Positions 24,947 to 33,965 are shown, counted from the first letter of the stretch. The stretch: DNA of 64,000 nucleotides from Bacillota bacterium (GCA_023443025.1 JAEZWM010000049.1:62001-126000), one strand, 5' to 3'. Notes: generated from the letters alone by a model not told the origin. Translations and numbers: made by a program.

Positions 24947-25657
24947 TTGAATAAACTGTTTAGCAGCAACAAAGATACTACAAATCTTACTTCTAAAAAA
25001 CAAAGTAGCGTTAACGATTTAAAAGAAAATTCATTTAAAATTATGATTGTGGAGTTAATAATTAAATATATATATGAGTTTGGACCTTTAGAGGTAAAAA
25101 AATATGCGCTAGAATATGAACTTACAAAAACTAATAGAAGTTTAGAATTATTATCTGAATCGCTATCGGAGGGTTTGAAGATTGATGTTAATTATATATT
25201 TCAAGTAACAAACGAAGAATTCTATTCTATAGGTGTACTTGCTGACTATATAAAAGATAAAATCAATGATATTCATAAAAACATTGAGAATAATGAAACT
25301 TTGAAAGATGCTGAAGAATTAATGCAAAACATCTATAAGATTATATCAACATTACATCCCGATTCTAAGAGCAAACTTAATACTTGGTCAAAAATTGACT
25401 GGAAAGATGAGTATGTTGAGAATTCAAGAAGTTATAAATCAATGGTCGAAAACAATTTAAACACAAATAAGGGGGACCTTTATTCATTAGAAGAATACCT
25501 CCCTGTAAATGTTATAGAATCAGTTAAAGATAATAAGTTAATAAATTCTAAAAAAACTGAGCTAAACCAGACGATACATGATTTAGAGTCTATTAAAAGT
25601 GAGTTAGAACAACTTTTTTTAGCTCTATTACCAATTGAAGAAAACTATACAAATTAA
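24947..25657 (+). CDS. unknown soluble protein with a J-domain-like HPD motif
   Basis: I do not recognise the family with certainty. The 236-residue protein is charged and mostly helical. Residues near 125-140 read IYKIISTLHPDSKS, which resembles the helix II/HPD segment of J-domain proteins, followed by WSKIDWKDEYV, recalling atypical clostridial J-like proteins. The C-terminal 40 residues have a coiled-coil pattern (LNQTIHDLESIKSELEQLF). TTG 24947 follows AGGAGGTG with six bases spacing; GTG 24938 belongs to that site. A likely -10 (TATGATAAAAT) lies about 35 bases upstream. The next gene is a YdbC-like protein. Confidence 0.62.
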   Translation: MNKLFSSNKDTTNLTSKKQSSVNDLKENSFKIMIVELIIKYIYEFGPLEVKKYALEYELTKTNRSLELLSESLSEGLKIDVNYIFQVTNEEFYSIGVLADYIKDKINDIHKNIENNETLKDAEELMQNIYKIISTLHPDSKSKLNTWSKIDWKDEYVENSRSYKSMVENNLNTNKGDLYSLEEYLPVNVIESVKDNKLINSKKTELNQTIHDLESIKSELEQLFLALLPIEENYTN

Positions 25658-25667
25658 GGAGAAGAAA

Positions 25668-25892
25668 ATGGCTGAATTTAAATTTGAAGTTGTAGAACAA
25701 ATAGGTGTCCTTTCGGTAAATGCTAAAGGATGGAAAAAAGAATTTAATCTCGTTAGCTGGAACGAAAGAGATCCTAAATATGATATAAGAGAATGGGATC
25801 CGGAACATAAAAAAATGAGCAAGGGAATCACTATGACTGAAGAAGAAGCAAAAATGTTATATGAAATATTAAAGGATGAGTTTGATAAATAA
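25668..25892 (+). CDS. YdbC/PC4-like single-stranded nucleic acid-binding protein
   Basis: The 74-residue product matches the YdbC family, a bacterial form of the PC4 transcription coactivator fold that binds single-stranded DNA. Typical positions are IGVLSVNAKGWKKEFNLVSW, NERDPKYDIREWDPEH and KGITMTEEEAKMLYEIL. The AAGGAGAAG site directs translation to ATG 25668; an upstream in-frame ATG gives a longer N-terminus that the family lacks. It overlaps the cobU start by one base. Homologues have been implicated in transcription or DNA processing in Lactococcus; the role here is inferred. Confidence 0.87.
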   Translation: MAEFKFEVVEQIGVLSVNAKGWKKEFNLVSWNERDPKYDIREWDPEHKKMSKGITMTEEEAKMLYEILKDEFDK

Positions 25893-26428
25893 TGATTACA
25901 TTGGTAATTGGTGGTGCAAGAAGCGGGAAAAGTGAGTTCGCAGAAAATTTAATAATCGATCAAACGGATGTCTGCTATATTGCAACCGCCAATATTACTG
26001 ATGATGAAATGGCTTTTAGAGTTATGAAACATAGGGAGCAGAGGCCTAAAGCTTGGAGAACTTGTGAGGAGAATGATAATGTTACTCTATGTATTGGCAA
26101 AGAAGCAACTTACTTGCTGGATGATATAACAAATCTTATATCAAATATTATGTTTAATATGACATATGATAATGAAAATATTACGAATGAGATAATGATT
26201 GAAGTTGAAAAGAGTATTATTTTTAAATTAGATAGTTTTATATCCGAGATAAGGATGAAGAATCTAAATTTAATAATGGTAACTAATGAAGTAGGTTTAT
26301 CCATAGTTCCTGAAAATAAATTAGCCAGACATTTTAGAGATATCCAGGGGAGAGTTAATAAATACTTAGCTCACAAAGCGGATGATGTTTATTTCATGGT
26401 TGCAGGTATTGAGGTAAAAGTAAAATGA
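25892..26428 (+). CDS. cobU: adenosylcobinamide kinase/guanylyltransferase
   Basis: CobU phosphorylates adenosylcobinamide and then attaches GMP, the first steps of the nucleotide loop assembly of cobalamin. The 178-residue protein has the P-loop GGARSGKSEFAE, the RVMKHREQRPKAWRTCEE segment with the His of the guanylyl intermediate, and a C-terminal FRDIQGRVNKYLAHKADDVYFMVAGI typical of the family. It is followed by cobS with a 4-base overlap. No cobalamin riboswitch is visible upstream. Confidence 0.92.
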   Translation: MITLVIGGARSGKSEFAENLIIDQTDVCYIATANITDDEMAFRVMKHREQRPKAWRTCEENDNVTLCIGKEATYLLDDITNLISNIMFNMTYDNENITNEIMIEVEKSIIFKLDSFISEIRMKNLNLIMVTNEVGLSIVPENKLARHFRDIQGRVNKYLAHKADDVYFMVAGIEVKVK

Positions 26429-27162
26429 TAAATGGCTTTATTTTGGCAATCCAGTTTTTAACAAGGATTCCAATTAATAAGCAGGTAAAATTCAATAAAA
26501 AAAACATAAAGAATTCTTTAATGTTCTATCCAATAGTGGGTTTATTTATAGGTATCTTAACATGTATACCTTTTATAGTCATTCCTTTTACTGAGTTTAG
26601 AATTTCGGCTATACTTGCTATATTAATATATTTCTGGATTACAGGTGGCCTTCATGCTGATGGTCTTGCAGATACACTTGATGGTTTTCTTGGAGGAAAC
26701 TCTGCTGAAAAGACTCAAGAAATCATGAAAGATAGCAGACTTGGAATGTTTGGTGTGATGGGAATAGTACTTTTGATTTTGGCAAAATATTCTCTTTATA
26801 TTTCTGTTTCGATCTATCCCGTATTTATTGTAATAGCAATAACAAATTCTAGGTTTGCCGGTTTACATGTATTAAATAATTACAAAACTCCGTCCACCGG
26901 TCTTGCAAGCATTATGTCTAATTCGAGAATTAGACATAATGAATATATTTTACTTATATTCTATATGATAACACTTGCTATATATAATAAATTTTATATA
27001 ATTTCAACACTTATTGCAATATTAACCTCTCGAATTATTGCGGATAAATCAATTAAAAAGTTGTCCTATATAACGGGGGACATAATAGGAGCTTCTATCG
27101 AAATTAGTGAAATTACTTCGTTATTGACATTATGGGGGATAAAAGTATGGATATTATCTTAA
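26425..27162 (+). CDS. cobS: adenosylcobinamide-GDP ribazoletransferase (cobalamin synthase)
   Basis: CobS is a membrane enzyme joining adenosylcobinamide-GDP with alpha-ribazole or its phosphate. The 245-residue protein has several hydrophobic segments and the signature GGLHADGLADTLDGFLGG with its Asp-rich metal site, followed by MKDSRLGMFGVMG. The C-terminal region ends GDIIGASIEISEI, also typical. It overlaps cobU and the following phosphatase gene. With cobU and the phosphatase it completes the late cobalamin steps, so the organism probably salvages corrinoids; cobT is not in the window. Confidence 0.92.
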   Translation: MINGFILAIQFLTRIPINKQVKFNKKNIKNSLMFYPIVGLFIGILTCIPFIVIPFTEFRISAILAILIYFWITGGLHADGLADTLDGFLGGNSAEKTQEIMKDSRLGMFGVMGIVLLILAKYSLYISVSIYPVFIVIAITNSRFAGLHVLNNYKTPSTGLASIMSNSRIRHNEYILLIFYMITLAIYNKFYIISTLIAILTSRIIADKSIKKLSYITGDIIGASIEISEITSLLTLWGIKVWILS

Positions 27163-27722
27163 TTAGACATGGAGAAACAGTTTCAAATCACAATAAGTGT
27201 TTTAGTGAAGATAATACTGTACTTACAGAACTTGGTAAGGAGCAAATGAAAAGAGCATCTCGTAATTTAAGAAATTATAAGTATGATAAGGTAATTATAA
27301 GTCAGATGGATAGAGCCAAAGAGAGTCTTGAGATTATGGATATAGAATCACCAAATATCAAAGTGGATAAAAGAGCCAATGAGTTTAACTTTGGAATTTT
27401 AAAAGGTTATTCTATAAATAATACTCAAAACGAATATGACGCTATTTTTAGTAAATGGTATGATGACCCTATCGACTATATTTTACCGGAGGGAGAAAGT
27501 CAAAGAATGCTCTTAGAAAGAGTTAAAAGTCTTTATTATGATCTTATTAAGAAAGATGAAAGTGTCCTAATAATCACTCATGATGGAGTTATAAGGGCAT
27601 TTTTGTGTGCATTATTTGATACTCCTGATATATATTTTAAACTAAAATCAGAAAATGGAAGTATTACTATAATACGTCATGAGGATGGATACTCCAGATT
27701 ATATAAGTACAACGAAACTTAA
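27147..27722 (+). CDS. cobC: histidine phosphatase, probably alpha-ribazole phosphatase
   Basis: A 191-residue member of the histidine phosphatase superfamily. The phospho-His motif is LIRHGETVSNHNK near the N-terminus, ANEFNFGILKGYS carries the conserved Glu/Phe, and LIITHDGVIRAFL holds the second catalytic His. CobC removes phosphate from alpha-ribazole phosphate or adenosylcobalamin phosphate. That specific role is inferred from cobU-cobS; the fold itself also serves phosphoglycerate mutases. ATG 27147 follows GGGGGAT by seven bases, and the gene overlaps the cobS end by 16 bases. Confidence 0.85.
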   Translation: MDIILIRHGETVSNHNKCFSEDNTVLTELGKEQMKRASRNLRNYKYDKVIISQMDRAKESLEIMDIESPNIKVDKRANEFNFGILKGYSINNTQNEYDAIFSKWYDDPIDYILPEGESQRMLLERVKSLYYDLIKKDESVLIITHDGVIRAFLCALFDTPDIYFKLKSENGSITIIRHEDGYSRLYKYNET

Positions 27723-27739
27723 ATAGGATAGGTGATAAA

Positions 27740-28612
27740 ATGAATAATAAAAAAGTTTCTTTGATACTTGAAGGCGGGGGAGCAAGATGTTCTTTTACGG
27801 CAGGTGTTTTAGATTACTTCATAGAAAAGCAGCTTGAATTTCCGCTTACTATTGCAGCATCATCAAGTGCATTTGTTGGTATCAATTATATTAATTCGCA
27901 GTTTAAAAGAATACTGTCTACTGTACTGAATAAATCATATTTGGATATTAAGAAAGATAAACATGCCCATGCAGATACCATTGATATGTTTGCATACTTA
28001 AATAATTTAGACAACTTACTTACAGAATATGATTTTGAAGGTTTTTTAGAATCAAATAAAACACTTTTAATATCAACAACTGACCTTATAACAGGTGAAA
28101 ATATATTTTTTAATGCAAATAAATCAAATAATTATACTGAATTACTTAAACTAATTGCTGCAGCCTCATCACATCCGGATGTAGCAAAACCGGTGTCAAT
28201 AAATTATTTTAAGTATTATAGTGGAAGTTGTTCTTCTAGAATCCCAATTCTAGAAAGTTTAAAACGTGGATATAACAAGTCAGTAGTCGTTTTAACTAGA
28301 CCAATAGATCATATTATGGAAAGTGTAGATTATAATTCGGAAACGCTTGATATGTTAGATAAGTATAAAAGCTTCTTACATACGGCTTACAATACCCATA
28401 AAAACTATAATGATACAAAAACCTATTTACAATATATGGAATCGCATAAAGATGTAGTGGTCATATGTCCTAAAAAAGAAGCCATACAACATGAGTTTGA
28501 TTTTAATTACTCAAGAATACTCATTCAGTATAATGAAGGCTATAGCGCTGCTAAGGCAGCTTATATTGATATTCAAAATCTAACAAATAAGAAAGAGAAT
28601 TGGTATGGTTAG
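27740..28612 (+). CDS. patatin-like protein, probable pseudoenzyme
   Basis: The 290-residue protein aligns end to end with the YjjU-like patatin family of lipid acyl hydrolases. Key positions are altered. The oxyanion GGGxRG is GGGARC (Gly to Cys17). The nucleophile elbow GxSxG reads A40-SSS-A44, keeping Ser42 but losing both Gly. The catalytic DGG is S161-GS, so the Asp of the Ser-Asp dyad is missing. The rest of the fold, including TAGVLDYF and AASSHPDVAKPV, is retained and the frame is open, so it is not simple decay. It may bind lipid or act as a regulator. It overlaps the yhaO-like gene by 8 bases. Confidence 0.8.
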   Translation: MNNKKVSLILEGGGARCSFTAGVLDYFIEKQLEFPLTIAASSSAFVGINYINSQFKRILSTVLNKSYLDIKKDKHAHADTIDMFAYLNNLDNLLTEYDFEGFLESNKTLLISTTDLITGENIFFNANKSNNYTELLKLIAAASSHPDVAKPVSINYFKYYSGSCSSRIPILESLKRGYNKSVVVLTRPIDHIMESVDYNSETLDMLDKYKSFLHTAYNTHKNYNDTKTYLQYMESHKDVVVICPKKEAIQHEFDFNYSRILIQYNEGYSAAKAAYIDIQNLTNKKENWYG

Positions 28613-29684
28613 AATACTTCATACTTCAGATATTCATTTAGAAAAAATACTTACAAAAACAAGCTATTCATCAAAGTTTTCTGAAGAAAGAAGAAGTGAT
28701 CTTTGGGAAACTATTGAAAGATTATTAGAATATGCAAAAGATAATAAAGTTGACTTGGTATTAATAGCAGGGGATTTATATGAGAATGAATATTTTGGTT
28801 TAAATCATGTATATAAACTTTTTGAGATATTTAAGAGATATTCACCTTTAGAAATTGTACTGTTAGCAGGCAACCATGATAGACATTTAAAGGATTCCGT
28901 GTTTAATAAACTTGACATTCCTAATAATTTAAATTTAATAAGCTCGGATAGTTTGGATTATGTTTATTATCCTACCTTAAATACAAGAGTTTATGGTATA
29001 GGCTGGGAAAATGATACTTATTACAATTTTCAGATTGATCATTTTAGTTTGAATTGCGAATTTATAAATATATTGATGCTTCATGCAGACTTAATCAATA
29101 AAGATCATAAATATATGTATTTAGAAAAAGAAATGATTTCCTGTTTGGGTTTTGATTATGTAGCATTAGGCCATATCCATTCATATATAGAATTAGATAC
29201 TAGAATCGCTTATTCAGGTACACCAGAGCCACTAGATTTTGGGGAAGAAGGAGCAAAAGGCTTTTTAATAGTGGATATTCATGGAGATCAGATTTCAAAG
29301 CAGTTTATACCATTTGCAAAAAGGACTTTTGAAAGTGTAAAAATAAAGTTTAATGAATATACTACTGAAGAGGATGTTATAAAGGCACTAAAAAAGTTAA
29401 AGAATAAAGATAATTTTTATAGGATATATCTAGAAGGCATAATAAGCAGTGAACTAGAATATAAACTGGATTATTTAATTGAATCAACAACTTATGATTT
29501 CTATTATAAAGAAGTGATAAATAGATTATTAATTGAAATGCCAAATCAAGAGATTTTACAAAATCCATTTACTGACGCATTTATTGAATATATAAAAAAA
29601 TCAAAACTGGATCAAAATTCTCAGATTAAAGCTATTAATAAGGGAATTAAGCTAATCATGGGTGACTATTATGTTGATAATTAA
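28605..29684 (+). CDS. SbcD/YhaO-like DNA repair metallophosphoesterase
   Basis: The 359-residue protein is a Mre11/SbcD-type nuclease subunit. Metal-binding motifs are HTSDIHLE, LIAGDLYEN, LLAGNHDRH, LMLHADL and ALGHIHSY, in the usual order. The C-terminal 120 residues (about 235-359) correspond to the capping and partner-binding region. It is paired with a Rad50-like ATPase gene downstream that overlaps it by 14 bases. In Bacillus the same pair is yhaO-yhaN. Likely role is processing DNA ends or structures; the pair is apart from recX and recN here. Confidence 0.9.
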   Translation: MVRILHTSDIHLEKILTKTSYSSKFSEERRSDLWETIERLLEYAKDNKVDLVLIAGDLYENEYFGLNHVYKLFEIFKRYSPLEIVLLAGNHDRHLKDSVFNKLDIPNNLNLISSDSLDYVYYPTLNTRVYGIGWENDTYYNFQIDHFSLNCEFINILMLHADLINKDHKYMYLEKEMISCLGFDYVALGHIHSYIELDTRIAYSGTPEPLDFGEEGAKGFLIVDIHGDQISKQFIPFAKRTFESVKIKFNEYTTEEDVIKALKKLKNKDNFYRIYLEGIISSELEYKLDYLIESTTYDFYYKEVINRLLIEMPNQEILQNPFTDAFIEYIKKSKLDQNSQIKAINKGIKLIMGDYYVDN

Positions 29685-31569
29685 AAGTATTAATATAAAG
29701 TCATTCGGTAAGTTTAAGGATTTAAAACTTGATTTATATTCTAAGATTAATATATTTTATGGACAAAACGAGGCTGGAAAGTCGACAATTTATGCATTTC
29801 TTAAAGCTATGTTTTATGGATTCGCTAAACCCGGTATTTCACGAATCTTACAAGATCAAAGTGAATATTTAAGGTATAAACCATGGTTTAACAGTGATTA
29901 CGGTGGTTCAATTATATTAAATCATAATGAAATAGATTATTTGATTTTTCACGATTTTAATAACAACTTTTTTGAAATTAGAAACTTAAATAATAGTACA
30001 CTGCTAAAATTTGACACAAATGATCCAAGACTAATTGGTGAATATTTCTTAGGAATGAATTCTATTGTTTATGAGCAATTAATGAGTATAAGATTAGTTG
30101 ATCAAGGAAAATTTGAAGATAATAATTATTTAAAAGAATACCTTTTAAGAACAAGCTATAAGAATGCTATGGATATTGACTTAACCTTTGCGGAAAATAA
30201 AATCCTCAATGAAAACGAAACAATAGGAACCGATAGAATATCTAACAAAAAAATTGGCCTTCTAAATAAAGAGATAATTTCACTCAATGACGATTTAAAT
30301 GATTTATATCGTCGAACATCAGGGTTAAATCATTTAAAAAAACAAAGAATAGAATTAAAAAAACAGTATAAAGTATTAGCTACAAAAATCAAATATTATG
30401 AAGATTTAATTGAATATAACTCAATTGAGAATCATGTTGTAATTAAAGGTAGAAATAAAAGTGTTTCAAATGAAGAATATGATTATCTACTGGAAATTGA
30501 AAACTACCTTTTAGAAGCTAAAGAAAATAAAAATAATCTCTTAACTAATGCAAGTATTAAAAGGTTAAAAAATAAATATAGTTGGTCTTACTTATTAGTA
30601 CCGGTTTTAATGGTAATAATTTTTATATTTTTATATATTAATAATTTTGAATTTAGCATCAGTTTAATTATTTCCTCACTCATGGGAATGCTTCTTTTAA
30701 CATTAAGACATGTATTGATTAGTAATAAAATAAGACTTGACGAGGTTATTCCACAAGATGAAATCAGTGCTATCGATGATGAAATTAAAAGACTTGAGAA
30801 TGAAAAATTAAGGATTTTACAGTCCCGCGATATTAACAGTATACATGAGTACTTGAGCATATTAAGAAATAATTCCAGAGTAGATTATGAGAATTTAAAA
30901 AAGAGATTAAACTACACACCAATTATAGATTCAGAAAATATTGATGATGACGGTCTTTCAAAGCTATTATATGATAAGGAAGATTTAAAAAAAACATTAA
31001 TTGAAACCGAATATAAAATAAATGCATTGGAAGAGTTATTATTTAAGATAAGAAACAAAACTGAAGAATTAAAAAAAATAAAAAGAGATAAAGAAGCTTT
31101 AATGAATATATTAGAGATTAATAACACTATTCTTGAAGGTATAAGCTATGCAATTAGTACTGTAAGTCACAAGTTAAATAGTGAAATATCAGATGAAGCT
31201 AGTAGGATAATAGATAATCTAAGTGGAGGCCTTTATACAAAATTAATAATTGATGATGATTTAAAACCTCTCATTTATGATGAGAATTTAAATAATTTTG
31301 TAAAAGTAGATTACTTGAGTAGTGGTACTGTTCAAATAGTATATCTTGCATTATGTTTAGCTATCAATAATAAGAAAGATTTTAAACAAAAGCATCCAAT
31401 AATACTAGATGAATCTACTAATTTCTTGGATACAAAAAGAAAAGAAGCATTACTCAATTATATAATGTCAATAGCTGAAAACCAGCAGATAATCTATTTT
31501 ACAAATAATCCTAAAGATTTAAGGCAAACAGAAGATTTGACAAATATAGTAAATATAATAAGATTATAG
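29671..31569 (+). CDS. SbcC/YhaN-like (Rad50-type) ATPase with membrane segments
   Basis: The 632-residue protein has Walker A FYGQNEAGKSTIYAF near the N-terminus, a coiled coil, a hydrophobic hairpin with two membrane spans at about 306-353, a second coiled coil, and the C-terminal signature DYLSSGTVQIVYLAL with Walker B PIILDESTNFLD. YhaN proteins also carry membrane segments in the middle of the coiled coil, so the complex is probably membrane-attached. It should act with the upstream metallophosphoesterase. ATG 29671 is used; GTG 29662 is an in-frame alternative. The coiled-coil part is clearly shorter than in SbcC. Confidence 0.86.
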   Translation: MLIIKSINIKSFGKFKDLKLDLYSKINIFYGQNEAGKSTIYAFLKAMFYGFAKPGISRILQDQSEYLRYKPWFNSDYGGSIILNHNEIDYLIFHDFNNNFFEIRNLNNSTLLKFDTNDPRLIGEYFLGMNSIVYEQLMSIRLVDQGKFEDNNYLKEYLLRTSYKNAMDIDLTFAENKILNENETIGTDRISNKKIGLLNKEIISLNDDLNDLYRRTSGLNHLKKQRIELKKQYKVLATKIKYYEDLIEYNSIENHVVIKGRNKSVSNEEYDYLLEIENYLLEAKENKNNLLTNASIKRLKNKYSWSYLLVPVLMVIIFIFLYINNFEFSISLIISSLMGMLLLTLRHVLISNKIRLDEVIPQDEISAIDDEIKRLENEKLRILQSRDINSIHEYLSILRNNSRVDYENLKKRLNYTPIIDSENIDDDGLSKLLYDKEDLKKTLIETEYKINALEELLFKIRNKTEELKKIKRDKEALMNILEINNTILEGISYAISTVSHKLNSEISDEASRIIDNLSGGLYTKLIIDDDLKPLIYDENLNNFVKVDYLSSGTVQIVYLALCLAINNKKDFKQKHPIILDESTNFLDTKRKEALLNYIMSIAENQQIIYFTNNPKDLRQTEDLTNIVNIIRL

Positions 31570-31579
31570 TGGTGAAAAA

Positions 31580-32266
31580 ATGATTTATGGCATAGCAGAT
31601 TTACATCTCGACCATACAGGTGGAAAATGTATGAGTGTATTTGGTAAATCATGGCATGATTATGAAAATAAAATATTTGATAATTGGTTAGCGTTAATCA
31701 AAGATGCTGATACCGTTCTTATTCCCGGTGATATTTCCTGGGGTTTAAAACTGGAAGATGCACTTGAAGATCTAATCAGAATAGACAGACTTCCGGGGAA
31801 AAAGATTATTTTAAAAGGGAACCATGATTACTGGTGGCAATCTCTTAAAAAATTAAAAAATCTTGGACTTGAGAGTATAGAGTTTTTACAGAATAATTCC
31901 TATCATGTTGAAAACTATAATATAGCAGGCACGAGAGGTTGGTGCTCAAGAGATAGTTCAGAGTTTAACGAAGGTGATGAAGTAGTCTATAAAAGAGAAT
32001 TGATTAGGTTAAGACTAAGTCTAGACAGTATAAAAAACAATGATCCAATTATTGCCATGCTTCATTACCCACCTTTTAATCGGGATAGAACTCTCAATGA
32101 ATTTGGAAAAATTCTAGAAGAGTACAAGGTTAGTACCTGTATATATGGTCACTTGCATTCTGAAGGATTATCAGCTGTTGTTGAGGGAATAATAAATTCT
32201 ATAGAATATAGATGCATATCTAGTGATTATTTAGCCTTTAAACCAATATTAGTTAAGGGAGATTAA
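31580..32266 (+). CDS. metallophosphoesterase (COG1768-type)
   Basis: The 228-residue protein is a calcineurin-like phosphoesterase. Motifs are IADLHLDHTGG, LIPGDISWG, ILKGNHDYWW, AMLHYPPFNR and IYGHLHSEG. The WWQS and PPFN elements mark the COG1768 predicted phosphohydrolase group, whose substrate is unknown. A GTGGTG site precedes ATG 31580, 10 bases after the YhaN-like gene, and the CYTH gene abuts it directly. Because CYTH proteins act on phosphorylated small molecules, the pair may share a phosphate or nucleotide pathway, which is inference. Confidence 0.88.
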   Translation: MIYGIADLHLDHTGGKCMSVFGKSWHDYENKIFDNWLALIKDADTVLIPGDISWGLKLEDALEDLIRIDRLPGKKIILKGNHDYWWQSLKKLKNLGLESIEFLQNNSYHVENYNIAGTRGWCSRDSSEFNEGDEVVYKRELIRLRLSLDSIKNNDPIIAMLHYPPFNRDRTLNEFGKILEEYKVSTCIYGHLHSEGLSAVVEGIINSIEYRCISSDYLAFKPILVKGD

Positions 32267-32818
32267 ATGGAAAGAGAACTTGAAATTAAAGTACTGGGGA
32301 TTGATCCTTTAGAAATAGAAGAGAGTCTAAGGTCTCTGGGTGCAAAAATGATAGCCGACGAAAATCAAACTAATATTCTCATCGTAGGTGATAGCGAACA
32401 TAATCAGATTTCACAAGGATCATATTTAAGAATTAGATCCACAATAGATAATATAACAGATGAAGAAGTACATTTTCTAACTTATAAACAGAAGTTAGAA
32501 AACGATAAGCTTAGAGAGAATATAGAATATACAACAATTATAAACTCGGTATCAGATATGATAGAAATATTAAAGAAATTGGGTTATGTTCTTCATAGCA
32601 AAGGATATAAGCACAGAAAATCATTTATTCTATCAGATGCACGAATAGATATTGACATATGGGATAAAGAAACATACCCACATCCATATTTAGAAATCGA
32701 AGTACCAAATATAGATGTATTGAACTCTACAATTAGCAAACTAAATATAGATAAAGATAATATATCTTATAAATCAATAAAAGAATTGCAAGACGAGCTG
32801 TTTAATATGCCTAGATAA
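32267..32818 (+). CDS. CYTH domain protein (class IV adenylate cyclase/ThTPase-like)
   Basis: The 183-residue protein carries the CYTH tunnel-fold signature MERELEIKVLGID (ExExK) at the N-terminus, followed by GSYLRIRS, LTYKQKLE, the KSFILSDARIDIDIWD strand pair and PYLEIEVPN. The family hydrolyses or cyclises triphosphates such as thiamine triphosphate, inorganic triphosphate or ATP. Which of these applies cannot be decided by eye; the thiamine route is possible since thiN is in the genome. It shares the transcript of the metallophosphoesterase and ends at a strong terminator. Confidence 0.88.
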   Translation: MERELEIKVLGIDPLEIEESLRSLGAKMIADENQTNILIVGDSEHNQISQGSYLRIRSTIDNITDEEVHFLTYKQKLENDKLRENIEYTTIINSVSDMIEILKKLGYVLHSKGYKHRKSFILSDARIDIDIWDKETYPHPYLEIEVPNIDVLNSTISKLNIDKDNISYKSIKELQDELFNMPR

Positions 32819-32826
32819 GCAATTGT

Positions 32827-32852
32827 AAAAGACCATCGTTCGATGGTCTTTT
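32827..32852. terminator. strong terminator hairpin
   Basis: GACCATCG and CGATGGTC form a stem with a two-base centre, flanked by A4 and T4 with TTTTGTTTTT after it. It can act for the CYTH gene and, in reverse, for the DUF3787 gene at 32857. Confidence 0.85.
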
Positions 32853-32856
32853 GTTT

Positions 32857-33039
32857 TTATTTTCTATTTTCATCATCAACCCATTCTTTTGCTTCTTCTA
32901 CTGCTGATTCTGTAGGAACAGCTACTTTTGAATCATCCTTTACATACTCAGTATTACTATATACATCTGTTTGAGTATCGTGAGTTTGTTCTACAGTGTC
33001 AACATATTTGTCTTTTTTGTCCTTATTATCTTTTGTCAT
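32857..33039 (-). CDS. DUF3787 family small hydrophilic protein
   Basis: The 60-residue, charged protein ends with VAVPTESAVEEAKEWVDDEN, the conserved C-terminal signature of DUF3787, a clostridial family of unknown function. The N-terminal 30 residues are variable, rich in Lys, Asp and Thr, and probably disordered. An AGGAGG site precedes ATG 33039 on the minus strand. It diverges from the HAD gene at 33150 and shares the terminator at 32827-32852 with the CYTH gene. Confidence 0.8.
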   Translation of the reverse strand: MTKDNKDKKDKYVDTVEQTHDTQTDVYSNTEYVKDDSKVAVPTESAVEEAKEWVDDENRK

Positions 33040-33149
33040 TGCAACCTCCTTGAATTTATTCTATCTTAATTATACCCAATTATTAGTATAGTAATTATTT
33101 GATATGATATAATATTTTTTGTGGTTAAATAAATACTATAGGTGATTGA

Positions 33150-33965
33150 ATGAAAAGATTTGAATTAATTGCATTAGACATGGATGGTACAACCTTAAAT
33201 AAAAAGGGAGAAATTTCAGAAGCTAATCGGATTGCGATAAATGAGATTTATAAGATGGGTATTAAAGTTTCACTAATTTCAGGAAGATCGATGGAATCTT
33301 TAACTAAATATGCCCATATTCTCGGTATTGATGGGTACCATGGAGCTATGAATGGAAACATAGTTTTTGATGTTAAGAGTAGTGAAAAACTTATAGAACA
33401 TCATGTAGATGTTGAGATACTTAAACAACTAATAAAAATCTCTCAAGTAACAACTTCCATCTTAGTCGTTTTTATTGATGATGACACATATGTTGAAGAC
33501 TTGAGCCATCCTTTTGCAGGTATATTACAGAAATTTACCGATCGAAAATTAATTGAAATGGGGGATGCTTTAGATTTTCTTTGTTTAAATGCTGCCTTGG
33601 ATAAGGTTACAAAGATAGCTTTTCTTAATGAATATGAAGACTTATTAAAACTTAAAAATACAGAACTACTACCATTTCACAATAGTTTAAATATGGTATT
33701 TTCTCTTCCTTTTTGTCTGGAAATATTTAGTCGTACTGCAAGTAAAGGTAGTTGCCTTTTAGAGATATGCAATCTCTATGGAATTGATCCTAAAAACACA
33801 TTAGCTATGGGGGATGCTGAAAATGATATCGAAATGCTTAAGAATTCAGGCTACGGTATTTCTCCTGCTAATTGTATGCCTACGGTTATAGAATATGCAG
33901 ATGAAATAACCACTACAAATGAGAAAAATGCGGTAGCAGAAGTTATTAAAAAATACTTTCTTTAA
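33150..33965 (+). CDS. Cof-type HAD-superfamily phosphatase
   Basis: The 271-residue protein is a type IIB HAD hydrolase. Motif I reads ALDMDGTTLNKKG, motif II LISGRSMESL, motif III the Lys of ASKGSCLLEI, and motif IV MGDAENDIEML. The cap domain lies between about 85 and 185. A second such gene is at 12808; the two are only distantly alike. Substrate is unknown. A TATAAT-like -10 lies at about 33107 in the divergent region with the DUF3787 gene. The pyr operon promoter begins directly after its stop codon. Confidence 0.9.
   Translation: MKRFELIALDMDGTTLNKKGEISEANRIAINEIYKMGIKVSLISGRSMESLTKYAHILGIDGYHGAMNGNIVFDVKSSEKLIEHHVDVEILKQLIKISQVTTSILVVFIDDDTYVEDLSHPFAGILQKFTDRKLIEMGDALDFLCLNAALDKVTKIAFLNEYEDLLKLKNTELLPFHNSLNMVFSLPFCLEIFSRTASKGSCLLEICNLYGIDPKNTLAMGDAENDIEMLKNSGYGISPANCMPTVIEYADEITTTNEKNAVAEVIKKYFL

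Noticed and set aside
25892..27722. Cobalamin riboswitch upstream of cobU
   Set aside because: The cob genes directly overlap the upstream ydbC-like gene, and no B12 box was seen in the leader of that transcript.
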